From assembly GCA_002440065.1 (NCBI GenBank), contig DJRK01000065.1, positions 1 to 16,584 of the forward strand: a stretch of 16,584 bases of DNA. Direction: 5' to 3'. The stretch's first letter is position 1. Each line of letters starts with the position of its first letter. Made by a program: the position numbers and the translations under genes. The notes beneath the pieces were generated by a model that saw nothing but the letters and a program-made list of their open reading frames with translations, had not been told where the DNA came from and did no database searches. This document shows positions 1 through 7,638 of the stretch, piece after piece. The stretch is from Atopobium sp. UBA6362 (GTDB taxonomy: Bacteria; Actinomycetota; Coriobacteriia; Coriobacteriales; Atopobiaceae).

Positions 1-1287
1 GTTGCCGAAGCGGGTCGGGTCGCCCGGCGTGAGCATGACGTCGTAGGGGAGCTCGGAGTCGGACGGGGCGAGCTTGGCCCAGTCGATCTTCGTCTCGTTG
101 ATGGTGCAGTTCAAGCCGACCGCGTCGAGGTCGTTCTTGATCTGGGCGGAGAGGTTCTTCACCCAGTTGTTGTTCACCATGAGCTCGAAGGAGGTGCCGG
201 TAGCGCCCGCTTCCTCGAGCAGCTTCTTGGCCTTCTCGGGGTCGTAGGTGTAGACGGTCGCGGCCTCATGGTAGTTGGCGTGGTTCTTCGGCAGGAAGCT
301 CGTGACGGCGGACGCATGGCCGTTCATCGCGCTGGTGATGAGCTTGTCGATGTCGATGGCGTAGAAGAACGCCTGGCGCACGCGGTAGTCGTCGAAGGGC
401 TTCTTCACCGTGTTGAACATGAGGAACGGCAGGCTGAAGCCCTGGATGTAGTCGACGGTGGCGCCGGCAGCGGTGAGCTGGTCGGCGTTGGCGTCGGGCA
501 CGTTCTCCATGACCTCGACGGTGCCTTCCTGCAGGTGCGTGGTGCGCGAGGTGTCGTCAAGCAGGACGTCCCAGTGCATCTTGTCGGCGGTCGCCGGGTA
601 CTGGCCGTTGTAGTTCTCGTTCGGCACGAACTCGATCGCGCCGCCGTCATCGCCGTTGATGGTGTCGTACGCCCACGGGCCGGAGCCGATCGGCTTGGTC
701 TTGAGCTGGTCGTCGGAAAGGGAGGCGGGGAACACCTTCACCACGGACAGGCGCGCTTCGAGCAGGGACTCGAAGGGGTACTTCAGCTTGATGGTGACGG
801 TTTTGTCGTCTTTTGCCTCGACCGAGGAGATGAACTCGAGGAAGGCGCCGTAGGTGGCGTCGGCCATGTTCTTGTCGAACGCGTTCTTCACGTCGGCGGC
901 GGTCACGTCGGAGCCGTCGGAGAACTTGGCGCCGTCGCGCAGCGCGACCTCAAAGGTCGTGTCGTCGATCTGCTTGGGGTCGGAGGCGGCGAGGCCGGAG
1001 ACCACGGAGTAATCGGTGAAGTCGATGTTGTACAGGCCCTCCATGACGTTGGAGTTCGCGGAGAGGCAGAACGCGGAGGAACAGTTGGCCGGGTCGTAGG
1101 ACGACGGGGAGTAGGCGGAGCCCACGGTCAGGGTGCCCTCGCCCTCCTTGCCGCCGGTGGTGCCGGCGTCGGACTTGGTATCGGTGGAGCTGGAGCCGCC
1201 GCAAGCGGCGAGGCCGAGCGTGGCCGCGACGGCGGTGCCGCCCAGGAACGCGCGACGCGAGACGGCGGAGTTCACGATGTTCTTCAT
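1..1287 (-). CDS. ABC transporter solute-binding lipoprotein, family 5 (peptide/nickel type), 3' end outside window
   Basis: This is the extracellular binding component of an Opp/Dpp-type ABC importer. The 429 codons present are open to the window edge. The family is usually 500-550 residues, so roughly the last fifth is missing. The start at 1287 (ATG) is set by an AGAGG site five bases upstream and by a clean export signal. Residues 10-15 read SRRAFLG, a twin-arginine-like motif. A hydrophobic stretch follows, then a lipobox LAAC with the lipidated cysteine at residue 29 and a Gly/Ser/Thr linker. The mature part shows family-5 hallmarks: SYDPANC early, SDGSDVTAADVKNAFDK near residues 95-115, and PFDDYRVRQAFFYAIDID near 290-305. 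Permease and ATPase genes would be expected further left, outside the window. The substrate cannot be told. Family assignment is secure. Confidence 0.93.
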   Translation of the reverse strand, partial: MKNIVNSAVSRRAFLGGTAVAATLGLAACGGSSSTDTKSDAGTTGGKEGEGTLTVGSAYSPSSYDPANCSSAFCLSANSNVMEGLYNIDFTDYSVVSGLAASDPKQIDDTTFEVALRDGAKFSDGSDVTAADVKNAFDKNMADATYGAFLEFISSVEAKDDKTVTIKLKYPFESLLEARLSVVKVFPASLSDDQLKTKPIGSGPWAYDTINGDDGGAIEFVPNENYNGQYPATADKMHWDVLLDDTSRTTHLQEGTVEVMENVPDANADQLTAAGATVDYIQGFSLPFLMFNTVKKPFDDYRVRQAFFYAIDIDKLITSAMNGHASAVTSFLPKNHANYHEAATVYTYDPEKAKKLLEEAGATGTSFELMVNNNWVKNLSAQIKNDLDAVGLNCTINETKIDWAKLAPSDSELPYDVMLTPGDPTRFGN

Positions 1288-1694
1288 GAGATCCTCTTCC
1301 TCTAATAGATTTCCTCCTGCGGTCGCCCATCCGGCGGCCGTCCTTTGCTTGGCAGACTACCTGTTGAGCAACGCAAGTTACGCGTAAAACCGCCCAACGG
1401 CATGAACTGCGCCGCCTGACGGTCGATGCGCGATTGATTTTTAGGCTAATTTCAAATTGCGATGGCCTGGTTGCCCACAGATTGCCTTCTTGTTGACTTT
1501 GATTTCAGTGGTATTACGTTCTAAGTGCCATTATTCCAACTGGTATTAAATGAGTAATACGACCTATTGATTTGAGCGATTGACCAATCCGTGCGACCGT
1601 TTGCCGAATCCGCCCTTCACTTTACGGGCTCGAACGGCTACGCGCAAAAAGCGCGACAACAGTAGTTGGTTTTATTAGTTATGTAAGAAACCCG
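1288..1694. promoter_or_regulatory. Intergenic region between the binding-protein gene and uvrC, with GTATTA repeats
   Basis: This 407-base gap contains no gene I can support and is more A+T-rich than its flanks. It must carry the promoter of the binding-protein gene (minus strand), although no clear -35/-10 pair was found. ACTGGTATTA at 1539-1548 and AGTGGTATTA at 1507-1516 are direct repeats 32 bases apart. The first is half of an inverted repeat GTATTA-N6-TAATAC at 1543-1560. This could be an operator. CGCGC-AAAAA-GCGCG at 1641-1655 forms a short hairpin downstream of uvrC but lacks a T tract, so it is at best a weak terminator. Confidence 0.45.
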
Positions 1695-3656
1695 CTAGGC
1701 CACAGTCTCGTGGAGAGCTTGATGGACCGCGCGGGCCACCTCGGCGGGGATGCCGGGCACCTGAGCGATCTCCTCGGCGCTCGCCTCACGGAGCTTCTTC
1801 ATGGACCCGAAGGCGCGCGTGAGGGCGCGCTTGCGCTTGGGCCCCACGCCCGGGACGTCGTCGAGCACGGAGGCCGTCATGGCCTTGTCGCGCAGCTCGC
1901 GGTGGAACGTGATGGCGAAGCGGTGGGACTCGTCGCGGACCTGCTTGATGAGGTAGAGCGAGGGCGAGCCCGAGGGCAGGACGACGGGCGTCTCGTCCCA
2001 GGGGACGAAGACCTCCTCGTCGGACTTGGCCAGGCCGCAGACCGGGATGTCGAGGCCGAGCTCGGCCAGCTGCTCCATGGCGGCCGTGAGCTGGGGCTTG
2101 CCGCCGTCGACCACGAGCAGGTCGGGACGGGAGCCAAAGCGCTCGTCCGCCATGCGGTCGGGCGCGTAGCGGCGGCCGAGAACCTCCGACATCGAGACGA
2201 AGTCGTTCGCCTCGGTGAGCGGGGTCTGGATCTTGAAGCGGCGGTACTGCGACTTGTCGGGCCGACCGTTCGTGAAGACGACCATCGAGGCCACGGTGAA
2301 GTGCCCGTGGAGCGTGGAGATGTCGAAGCACTCGATGCGCATGGGGGGCGCCTCGAGCGCCAGCGCGCTCTCGAGCTCGAGCAGGGCCTTGTTCGTGCGC
2401 TCGTCGGCGTAGCCGGTGCGGACCATGTAGCGCATGAGGGCGTGGCGCGCGTTGGCGGCCGCCATGTCGAGCAGGTGGCGCTTCTCGCCGCGCACCGGCC
2501 TGTGGAGGCGGACATTGCGGCCGCGCTTCTCGGCGAGCCAGCCGGCGACCACGTCGGCGTCGGGCAGAGCGATTGAGAGGCAGACCTCGGCGGGGACGTC
2601 GGCGGTCTCGTCGTAGTAGCGCTTGAGGAAGCCCTCCTGGAGCTCCCCCTCCCCCACGTCGGCGCCCTTGTCCAGGATGAACTCGACGGAGCGGACCGTG
2701 CGGCCCTCGCGCACGACGAAGACGCACGCGCAGCTGATGGTCTCCTCGCGGTAGAAGCCGATGAGGTCGAGGTCGACGTCGGCCGAGAACATGACCTGCT
2801 GGTGCACGTCGAGGGCGTTCAAGCCGGCGAGGCGCGCCTTCAGGCGGCCAGCGCGCTCGAAGTCGAGGTCGGCCGCCGCCTCGCGCATCTGCTCGGTGAG
2901 CTCGTTCACGATATGGCTTCTCTTGCCCTGGAGGAAGTCCTCGACCTGCCGCACGTGGCGCGCGTACTCCACGGTGTCGATGGCGCCGCAACACACGCCC
3001 GGGCCGCGGCCCACGTGGTAATCGAAGCAGGGGCGGCACTTGCCGGCGAGCACCATGTTCGCGACGGCGGCCTGGTCGGGCTCCCGCTCGAGCAGGCGGC
3101 GGGCGCGCTTCCACTCGGCGCAGTTCGCGGTGCAGATGGGCACGAACTTGCGCAGGGTGTCGATGGTCTCGCGCGCCGCCTTGGCGTCCGTGTAGGGGCC
3201 GAAGTAGCGCGTGCCGGCGCGATGGCGCTCGCGCGTGTACTTGATCGCCGGGTACAGGTCGCCCTTGGTGATGGCGATGAAGGGGTAGCTCTTGTCGTCC
3301 TTGAGGTCGACGTTGAACGGCGGGCGGTACTGGTGGATGAGGTTGATCTCCAGCACGAGGGCCTCGTGCTCCGAGCCCACGACCACGTAGTCGAAGCCGG
3401 CCGTGGCGGCCATGAGGCGCGGCACCATGGGGCGCTCGTCCGTGAGCTGCACGTACTGGCGCAGGCGCGCACGCAGGTTCTTGGCTTTGCCCACGTACAG
3501 AACGTTGCCGGCCGCGTCCTTCCACAGGTAGCAGCCGGGGTCGGTGGGGACGAGCGCGACCTGCTCAACGAGCGAGGCCGCGGCGCCGTCTGCCGAGGTC
3601 ACGTGCTCGCGCGCGGCTTCGCGGGAGATGGGGTCTATGTCGCGGTCCTGGGGCAC
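1695..3656 (-). CDS. uvrC: UvrC, excinuclease ABC subunit C
   Basis: This is the nuclease subunit of nucleotide excision repair, which makes both incisions around a UvrB-bound lesion in the cytoplasm. At 653 residues it is slightly longer than the usual 600-630. The domains appear in the expected order. The GIY-YIG nuclease has GCY at 41-43 and YVGKAKNLRARL at 54-65. A cysteine-containing linker spans about 172-225, and the UVR UvrB-binding motif about 246-282. The RNase H-like nuclease has D445 (CFDIS), D517 (VVDGG) and H585 (ITFHR). Tandem helix-hairpin-helix motifs lie at about 597-650. The start at 3656 is GTG, with GAAGGA only two bases upstream; a later GTG at codon 19 has no better site. 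The linker has about 25 extra residues between C179 and CRPC (207-210), and reads GRGPGVCCG where most family members have a GRC-x-x-PC pattern. The gene is divergent from femAB. Confidence 0.97.
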   Translation of the reverse strand: MPQDRDIDPISREAAREHVTSADGAAASLVEQVALVPTDPGCYLWKDAAGNVLYVGKAKNLRARLRQYVQLTDERPMVPRLMAATAGFDYVVVGSEHEALVLEINLIHQYRPPFNVDLKDDKSYPFIAITKGDLYPAIKYTRERHRAGTRYFGPYTDAKAARETIDTLRKFVPICTANCAEWKRARRLLEREPDQAAVANMVLAGKCRPCFDYHVGRGPGVCCGAIDTVEYARHVRQVEDFLQGKRSHIVNELTEQMREAAADLDFERAGRLKARLAGLNALDVHQQVMFSADVDLDLIGFYREETISCACVFVVREGRTVRSVEFILDKGADVGEGELQEGFLKRYYDETADVPAEVCLSIALPDADVVAGWLAEKRGRNVRLHRPVRGEKRHLLDMAAANARHALMRYMVRTGYADERTNKALLELESALALEAPPMRIECFDISTLHGHFTVASMVVFTNGRPDKSQYRRFKIQTPLTEANDFVSMSEVLGRRYAPDRMADERFGSRPDLLVVDGGKPQLTAAMEQLAELGLDIPVCGLAKSDEEVFVPWDETPVVLPSGSPSLYLIKQVRDESHRFAITFHRELRDKAMTASVLDDVPGVGPKRKRALTRAFGSMKKLREASAEEIAQVPGIPAEVARAVHQALHETVA

Positions 3657-3737
3657 GGTCCTTCTTTGCTGGTGTGGGGGCGGGTCGGGCCCGCGGTGGG
3701 CGGGCGCGATGGGGGTTTCCTAGAAAGTGTACCTGTA

Positions 3738-3759
3738 GGCCCGCGGCGCTAGGCGGGCC
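3738..3759. other. Hairpin in the uvrC-femAB divergent gap
   Basis: GGCCCGC at 3738-3744 and GCGGGCC at 3753-3759 form a perfect 7-bp stem with an 8-base loop in the 147-base space between the divergent uvrC and femAB genes. There is no T run on either side, so it is not a typical intrinsic terminator. It could be an operator-like element or a leader hairpin. Its role is not known. Confidence 0.4.
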
Positions 3760-3803
3760 ACTTAGAATTAATCTATCTGTGAGAAACGACCAGGGGAGCT
3801 TCT

Positions 3804-4805
3804 TTGGTTCAGGTCAATCGAATCGCTATCGACGAGCTCGAGGCGCGCGCCGCCGGGCTCGGGATCAACCTTCCTATAGAGCAGACATCCGTATGGGCCG
3901 ACTACCAGGCCACGATTCCCGGCCGCGAGCCCTGGGGCGCCGTGGAGCTCACGGACGGCGAGAAGACCCTCGCGCTCGCGAGCTTCTTCGACTACGAGAC
4001 GCACGGCTACCACTACCTGCGCAGCACGCACGGTCCGGTCTGGGCGAGCGCGCCCACGGCCGAGCTCGAGGCAGAGGCCGTCGAGGCGCTGCGCCGTTTC
4101 TTCCGCGCCGAGGACAAGAAGGCCGTCTTTGCCCGCATGGCGGTGGCGTCGCAGGACGCCGGGTGCGAGCCCGTGCTCTCCACCTGCCCGTACAACCAGA
4201 CCGTGGTCATCGACGTCACCGGCTCCGAGGACGACGTACTCGCGCGCATGAAGCCGCGCGGCCGACGCGACGTGCGCAAGGCGCTGCGCGAGAGCCCCGC
4301 GACCTGCGCGGACGAGACCGAGCTCGCGACCAAGTCCTTCGAGGAGCACTACGACGTCATGCGCGAGACCGGCAAGCGCGACGGCTTCACGCCCGCCCCC
4401 TGCTCCGACTACGAGGACATGATCCGCATCCTGGGGCCCGAGCACTGCCGCGTGTACGCCGGGCGCATCGACGGGCGCGTCGTCACCTGGTCCATCGTCA
4501 CCATCAACGGGACTCGCGCGGTGCGCTACTACGGCGCATCGCGCTCCGAGACCATGCGCCAGCACGTAACGGACAAGCTCGTCCTCTGGGAGTGCAACGA
4601 CCTGCGCGAAAACAAGGGCGTGCTCGACTACGACATGATGGGCATCGGCAACGATTTCGCCCCCTCGCTCATGGGCCTGAATGAGTTCAAGACCAAGTTC
4701 GCGAAGAACGGCGTCGTCGACGTGGCGCCCGACCGCGACCTGCCGCTCAAGAGCACGTTCTATAAGGCGCTCCAGACCGTCAAGAAGCTGCGCGACCGTC
4801 GGTAG
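3804..4805 (+). CDS. FemAB/FemX-family peptidoglycan aminoacyltransferase
   Basis: Members of this family move an amino acid from aminoacyl-tRNA onto the stem peptide of a peptidoglycan precursor (lipid II or UDP-MurNAc-pentapeptide) at the inner face of the membrane, building the cross-bridge. The 333 residues fit the tandem GNAT-fold family. Visible signatures are RSTHGPVW at 73-80, the segment 132-160 (VVIDVTG followed by KPRGRRDVRKA, the phosphate/tRNA-facing basic stretch), and GLNEFKTKF near 291-299, which matches the family's C-terminal FK-x-x-F motif. The long coiled-coil arm of FemA is absent, so it is closer to single-unit FemX. The start is TTG at 3804, chosen because GGGGAG lies five bases upstream. 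Only 20 bases separate it from the ATP-grasp gene, suggesting one transcript. Family is secure; the amino acid transferred is unknown. Confidence 0.88.
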   Translation: MVQVNRIAIDELEARAAGLGINLPIEQTSVWADYQATIPGREPWGAVELTDGEKTLALASFFDYETHGYHYLRSTHGPVWASAPTAELEAEAVEALRRFFRAEDKKAVFARMAVASQDAGCEPVLSTCPYNQTVVIDVTGSEDDVLARMKPRGRRDVRKALRESPATCADETELATKSFEEHYDVMRETGKRDGFTPAPCSDYEDMIRILGPEHCRVYAGRIDGRVVTWSIVTINGTRAVRYYGASRSETMRQHVTDKLVLWECNDLRENKGVLDYDMMGIGNDFAPSLMGLNEFKTKFAKNGVVDVAPDRDLPLKSTFYKALQTVKKLRDRR

Positions 4806-4825
4806 AAAACGAGAAGCGGAAAAAT

Positions 4826-6061
4826 ATGTCTATAAAATCAAGAAATGATTTAATTCCTGTCATTGTAGGTGGGGATATTGGGGCTTACGCTCTTGGACGC
4901 GAATTTCATGAGGCATTTGGTTGCACGTGCATTAGCGTGAACAACGGCTCCATAGCTGCAATGAAGCATTCGAATATCTTTAGGCATCGTGTGGTGAATC
5001 AACTCGATGGCCCTACGATTGCTCGAGTCGTAACAGAAATCGCTCAAGTACATCCTCAAATGAAAATTGCGCTCGTTGCAAACACAGATGCACTTATCGA
5101 GAGTTTGATTGACGCTAAGAGCTCACTACCAGCAAATGTTGTATGTCCCATTCCCTCTCGGAACGCATTCAACGCAGTTTGCGATAAAATATCCTTTTCC
5201 GCATTATGCAAGAAACATGGCTTAGACGTACCGCAAATGGAGGTAGTAAGCCTTGCAGGCACGAACCCAATAGCTCAAACTCAAATTCCATTCCCTGTGG
5301 TAGCCAAACCTGCTGTATCAGCTGAGTACTCATCATATTTAGGGCGTGGTTTCAAAAAAATATATTTCATAAAGAATCAGTCGGAGCTTAGCAAGCTTTG
5401 GATAAACCTACGAGAGGCAGGCTTCTCTGGCGAGTTTCTTGTCCAGGAGCTTATTGGCGGGGATGACACCTATATGGATTCCCTCACCCTTTATATAGGC
5501 GGGGACGGAAGTCCGCGTCGACTCGGAGCTGCACAAGTACTTTTAGAGGACCATGCTCCAACAATGGTTGGTAACCCAGTTTCCATGATGATCAGAAAGA
5601 AACCAGAACTCTGGGAAAAGGCAACTAGGATGCTTGTAGATGTTGGATACCGTGGATTTGCCAACTTTGATGTAAAACGCGATCCGAAAACAAGTCGAGA
5701 GCTCTTCCTTGATTGCAACCCCCGAATTGGAAGAAATTCTTATTATAATGCACTTGCAGGTGTGAACCCAATGGAAGTAATGGTTCGCGAAGCTATCGAT
5801 GGAACGAAAGATGAGGTCAAAATCGCAGGGAGGGCGGGTCTATACACCCTCGTGCCTCTAAAGCTCTTACGTCGCTATATACGAAGCAAAGAGCTTTCCG
5901 CCGAAATGGAAGGTTACATCAAGCAGGGACTCGTGGCGGACCCACAGCGTTATTCAGCTGATTGGGGTCTTCGCCGAAGATTTGACGTCGAGATTACTGA
6001 AATTAATCAATTTAATAAATTTAAAAAGTATTATCCACAGCCCACTGATACTTCTTTTTAA
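4826..6061 (+). CDS. ATP-grasp carboxylate-amine ligase (possibly D-aspartate ligase-like)
   Basis: This cytoplasmic 411-residue protein shows the ATP-grasp layout. An N-terminal Rossmann-like region begins VIVGGDIGAYALG (12-24). The central domain has DKISF at 120-124, FPVVAKPA at 156-163 (K161 a likely ATP-contacting lysine) and FLVQELIGGDD at 204-214. The Mg/ATP site is FDVKRDP at 281-287 and DCNPRIGR at 296-303, the DCNPR replacing the common E-x-N-P-R. Such enzymes activate a carboxylate as acyl phosphate for attack by an amine. The operon-like position behind femAB, next to peptidoglycan genes, suggests addition of an amino acid to the stem peptide, as the D-aspartate ligase of enterococci does; this is inference. 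Start ATG 4826 has only a weak upstream site (AAGCGGA), consistent with translational coupling. Composition is far more A+T-rich than femAB. It ends at a strong terminator. Confidence 0.8.
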   Translation: MSIKSRNDLIPVIVGGDIGAYALGREFHEAFGCTCISVNNGSIAAMKHSNIFRHRVVNQLDGPTIARVVTEIAQVHPQMKIALVANTDALIESLIDAKSSLPANVVCPIPSRNAFNAVCDKISFSALCKKHGLDVPQMEVVSLAGTNPIAQTQIPFPVVAKPAVSAEYSSYLGRGFKKIYFIKNQSELSKLWINLREAGFSGEFLVQELIGGDDTYMDSLTLYIGGDGSPRRLGAAQVLLEDHAPTMVGNPVSMMIRKKPELWEKATRMLVDVGYRGFANFDVKRDPKTSRELFLDCNPRIGRNSYYNALAGVNPMEVMVREAIDGTKDEVKIAGRAGLYTLVPLKLLRRYIRSKELSAEMEGYIKQGLVADPQRYSADWGLRRRFDVEITEINQFNKFKKYYPQPTDTSF

Positions 6062-6066
6062 TCCAA

Positions 6067-6104
6067 AAGCACCCGCGCATTTCACTACAAATGCGCGGGT
6101 GCTT
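6067..6104. terminator. Strong hairpin ending the ATP-grasp gene, probably bidirectional
   Basis: The arms 6067-6082 (AAGCACCCGCGCATTT) and 6089-6104 form a perfect 16-bp stem with a CACTAC loop, starting six bases after the ATP-grasp stop codon. On the plus strand it is followed only by GGCTTTG. On the minus strand it is followed by TTGGAT, with the T's partly in the stem. Stem strength and position between convergent genes make it the likely terminator of the femAB-ATP-grasp transcript. Confidence 0.85.
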
Positions 6105-6188
6105 GGCTTTGATCGCAATAGCAATGCTTTGTTCAAATAATCAAATACATCACGTCAAAACTAAATGATTTAACAGCTCTTTCGAGAT

Positions 6189-6221
6189 AAAAAAGGAGGG
6201 GGAGAAACTCCCCCACCCCCC
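6189..6221 (-). terminator. Intrinsic terminator of the NlpC/P60 gene
   Basis: Read on the minus strand, GGGGGAG-TTT-CTCCCCC forms a tight stem (6198-6214), extended by further G/C pairs around a bulge, and is followed by TCC and six T's (6194-6189). It lies about 25 bases after the NlpC/P60 stop codon, in the expected orientation for that gene. Confidence 0.88.
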
Positions 6222-6245
6222 AATTTTGTAAATGTTTCAAATCTA

Positions 6246-7466
6246 CTAAAGCGGAGAGCCGCAGCTAACAAAACTAGATAAACTACCGAAGCCGATACCC
6301 ATACTCGGAGTAAATGCTTCAATCGTCGTTCCATTGCCGATATAGATGCCCACATGCCCGCTGCGCCAAACAATATCCCCTGGTTGTGCCTGTGAAGTCG
6401 GCTTATTGCAGTAGCTTGCCAACATTCCAGAAGAATGTGGGACACTTACACCGGCTGCAGCATAGCAAGCCATAACCAAACCAGAGCAATCGTAAGCATC
6501 AGGCCCCTCGGCCCCGTAAACATAAGAAGCACCGCTGGCAACAATGGCATATGCTTTTGCAATTACCGCACTTCGACCGGCAGAGTTGCTGGTTGAGTTG
6601 GAACTAGAACTTCCGCTGGTAGAACTCGAGCTAGAGCCGCCGGTGTTTCCTTTATGAGAATCGTCTGTATTCGAAGTAGCACCTGAAGAACTCTCAGTAC
6701 CCGATATGTCAGAAGTAGAAACTCCATTCTCAGAATTTGCTGCATCTGAAGTATTTGACGCATCAGCAGATGCCTTAGCTTCAGCTTCTTCAGCAGCCTT
6801 CTTTGCACGTTCCTCAGCAGCTTTACGTTCAGCTTCTTGTTCTTCCTGAAGTTTATCCTTTACTTGCTGATCTAGCGAGTTGGTGTAATCAGAAAGCGAA
6901 GAAGCGCTTCGATTAAGCTCAGCCTGGCGGTTTTTAAGTTCTTGAGTCGTCTGTTCTTGAACATCTTTCTGTTCTTGAAGCTCAGATTGCTTTTGCTCCA
7001 AATCCGACTCAAGACTTTTGACCTCAGCTATCACATTGGCATCAGAACGCGCGATGCGATTTGCGTAATCAACGCGCGTAAGTAAATCTTCAAAACTAGA
7101 AGAGCCTAGTATGACAGAGAGCATCGAAACGCCGCCGGTCTTGTAGTCCGAGTGAACTCGTCCAGACAAAACCGATTGGGCTGCCGAAAGCTCTTCCCTT
7201 TTCTTTTCTATATCAGCCGATGTTTGTTCAATCTGATCATTAGTGTCGTTGAGACGCCACTGCGCGTCATTAACTTGCTCATTTACCTCAGCTGCCTGCG
7301 AAGAAAGCTCCTCGAGCTTTGCCTTGGCCTCATCGAGCTTTGTTTGAAGTTCAGCGGAAGTCTCATCGGCAAACGCAGGAACAGGAACAGCACAGCAAAG
7401 GGCAGCTGATCCAGAAAGTGCAAAAGTGAGGGCAGCGGCAGCACGCAAAACATGCGTTCGAGCCAT
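6246..7466 (-). CDS. Secreted PcsB-like NlpC/P60 peptidoglycan endopeptidase
   Basis: This is a predicted extracellular cell-wall hydrolase of 406 residues. The start is ATG 7466, chosen over earlier in-frame ATGs because AGGAGGAGA sits just upstream and a clean signal peptide follows: hydrophobic 8-30 with a likely cleavage after AFA at 33. Residues about 38-230 are coiled coil and include the PcsB/CwlO-like segment GGVSMLSVILGSSSFEDLL (111-129). A low-complexity Ser/Thr/Asn linker covers about 232-298. The catalytic domain follows, with C327 in DCSG, H371 in GHVGIYIG and a candidate third residue in TIEAF near 383. Related proteins are inactive until the coiled coil is engaged by FtsEX in division; whether that holds here is not visible. 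It lies 172 bases downstream of murJ on the same strand. Composition matches the A+T-rich block. Confidence 0.93.
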   Translation of the reverse strand: MARTHVLRAAAALTFALSGSAALCCAVPVPAFADETSAELQTKLDEAKAKLEELSSQAAEVNEQVNDAQWRLNDTNDQIEQTSADIEKKREELSAAQSVLSGRVHSDYKTGGVSMLSVILGSSSFEDLLTRVDYANRIARSDANVIAEVKSLESDLEQKQSELQEQKDVQEQTTQELKNRQAELNRSASSLSDYTNSLDQQVKDKLQEEQEAERKAAEERAKKAAEEAEAKASADASNTSDAANSENGVSTSDISGTESSSGATSNTDDSHKGNTGGSSSSSTSGSSSSNSTSNSAGRSAVIAKAYAIVASGASYVYGAEGPDAYDCSGLVMACYAAAGVSVPHSSGMLASYCNKPTSQAQPGDIVWRSGHVGIYIGNGTTIEAFTPSMGIGFGSLSSFVSCGSPL

Positions 7467-7638
7467 CGAATCTCCTCCTAAATGTAGCAAATTCATCATC
7501 ATAGTATGCGAAGATACCTATACGGATTCAGTTTACCAAGTGAGCATCCAAAGGCCAAATTCCTGACTTTACTAAAGTGAATAAACCATGAAACGCACAG
7601 TCCTTTTCGCGATCTTATTCGAATACCGTTTGTTGACA

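Noticed and set aside
268..1305. Long plus-strand open frame (345 codons) opposite the binding-protein gene
   Set aside because: It is Val/Gly/Arg-rich with no domain, and the minus strand encodes a clear lipoprotein with signal, lipobox and family motifs; it is a high-G+C antisense shadow.
1786..3752. Long alternative frames over uvrC on both strands (up to 579 codons)
   Set aside because: They are Arg/Ala/Pro-rich, without motifs or ribosome binding sites, while the uvrC frame contains every expected domain.
6067..6104. The 16-bp stem as a mobile-element inverted repeat
   Set aside because: It sits six bases past a stop codon between convergent genes and behaves as a terminator; there is no target duplication or element body.
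7467..7502. Upstream ATG codons extending the NlpC/P60 protein by 12 residues
   Set aside because: The extension translates through the AGGAGGAGA ribosome binding site and would spoil the signal peptide N-terminus.
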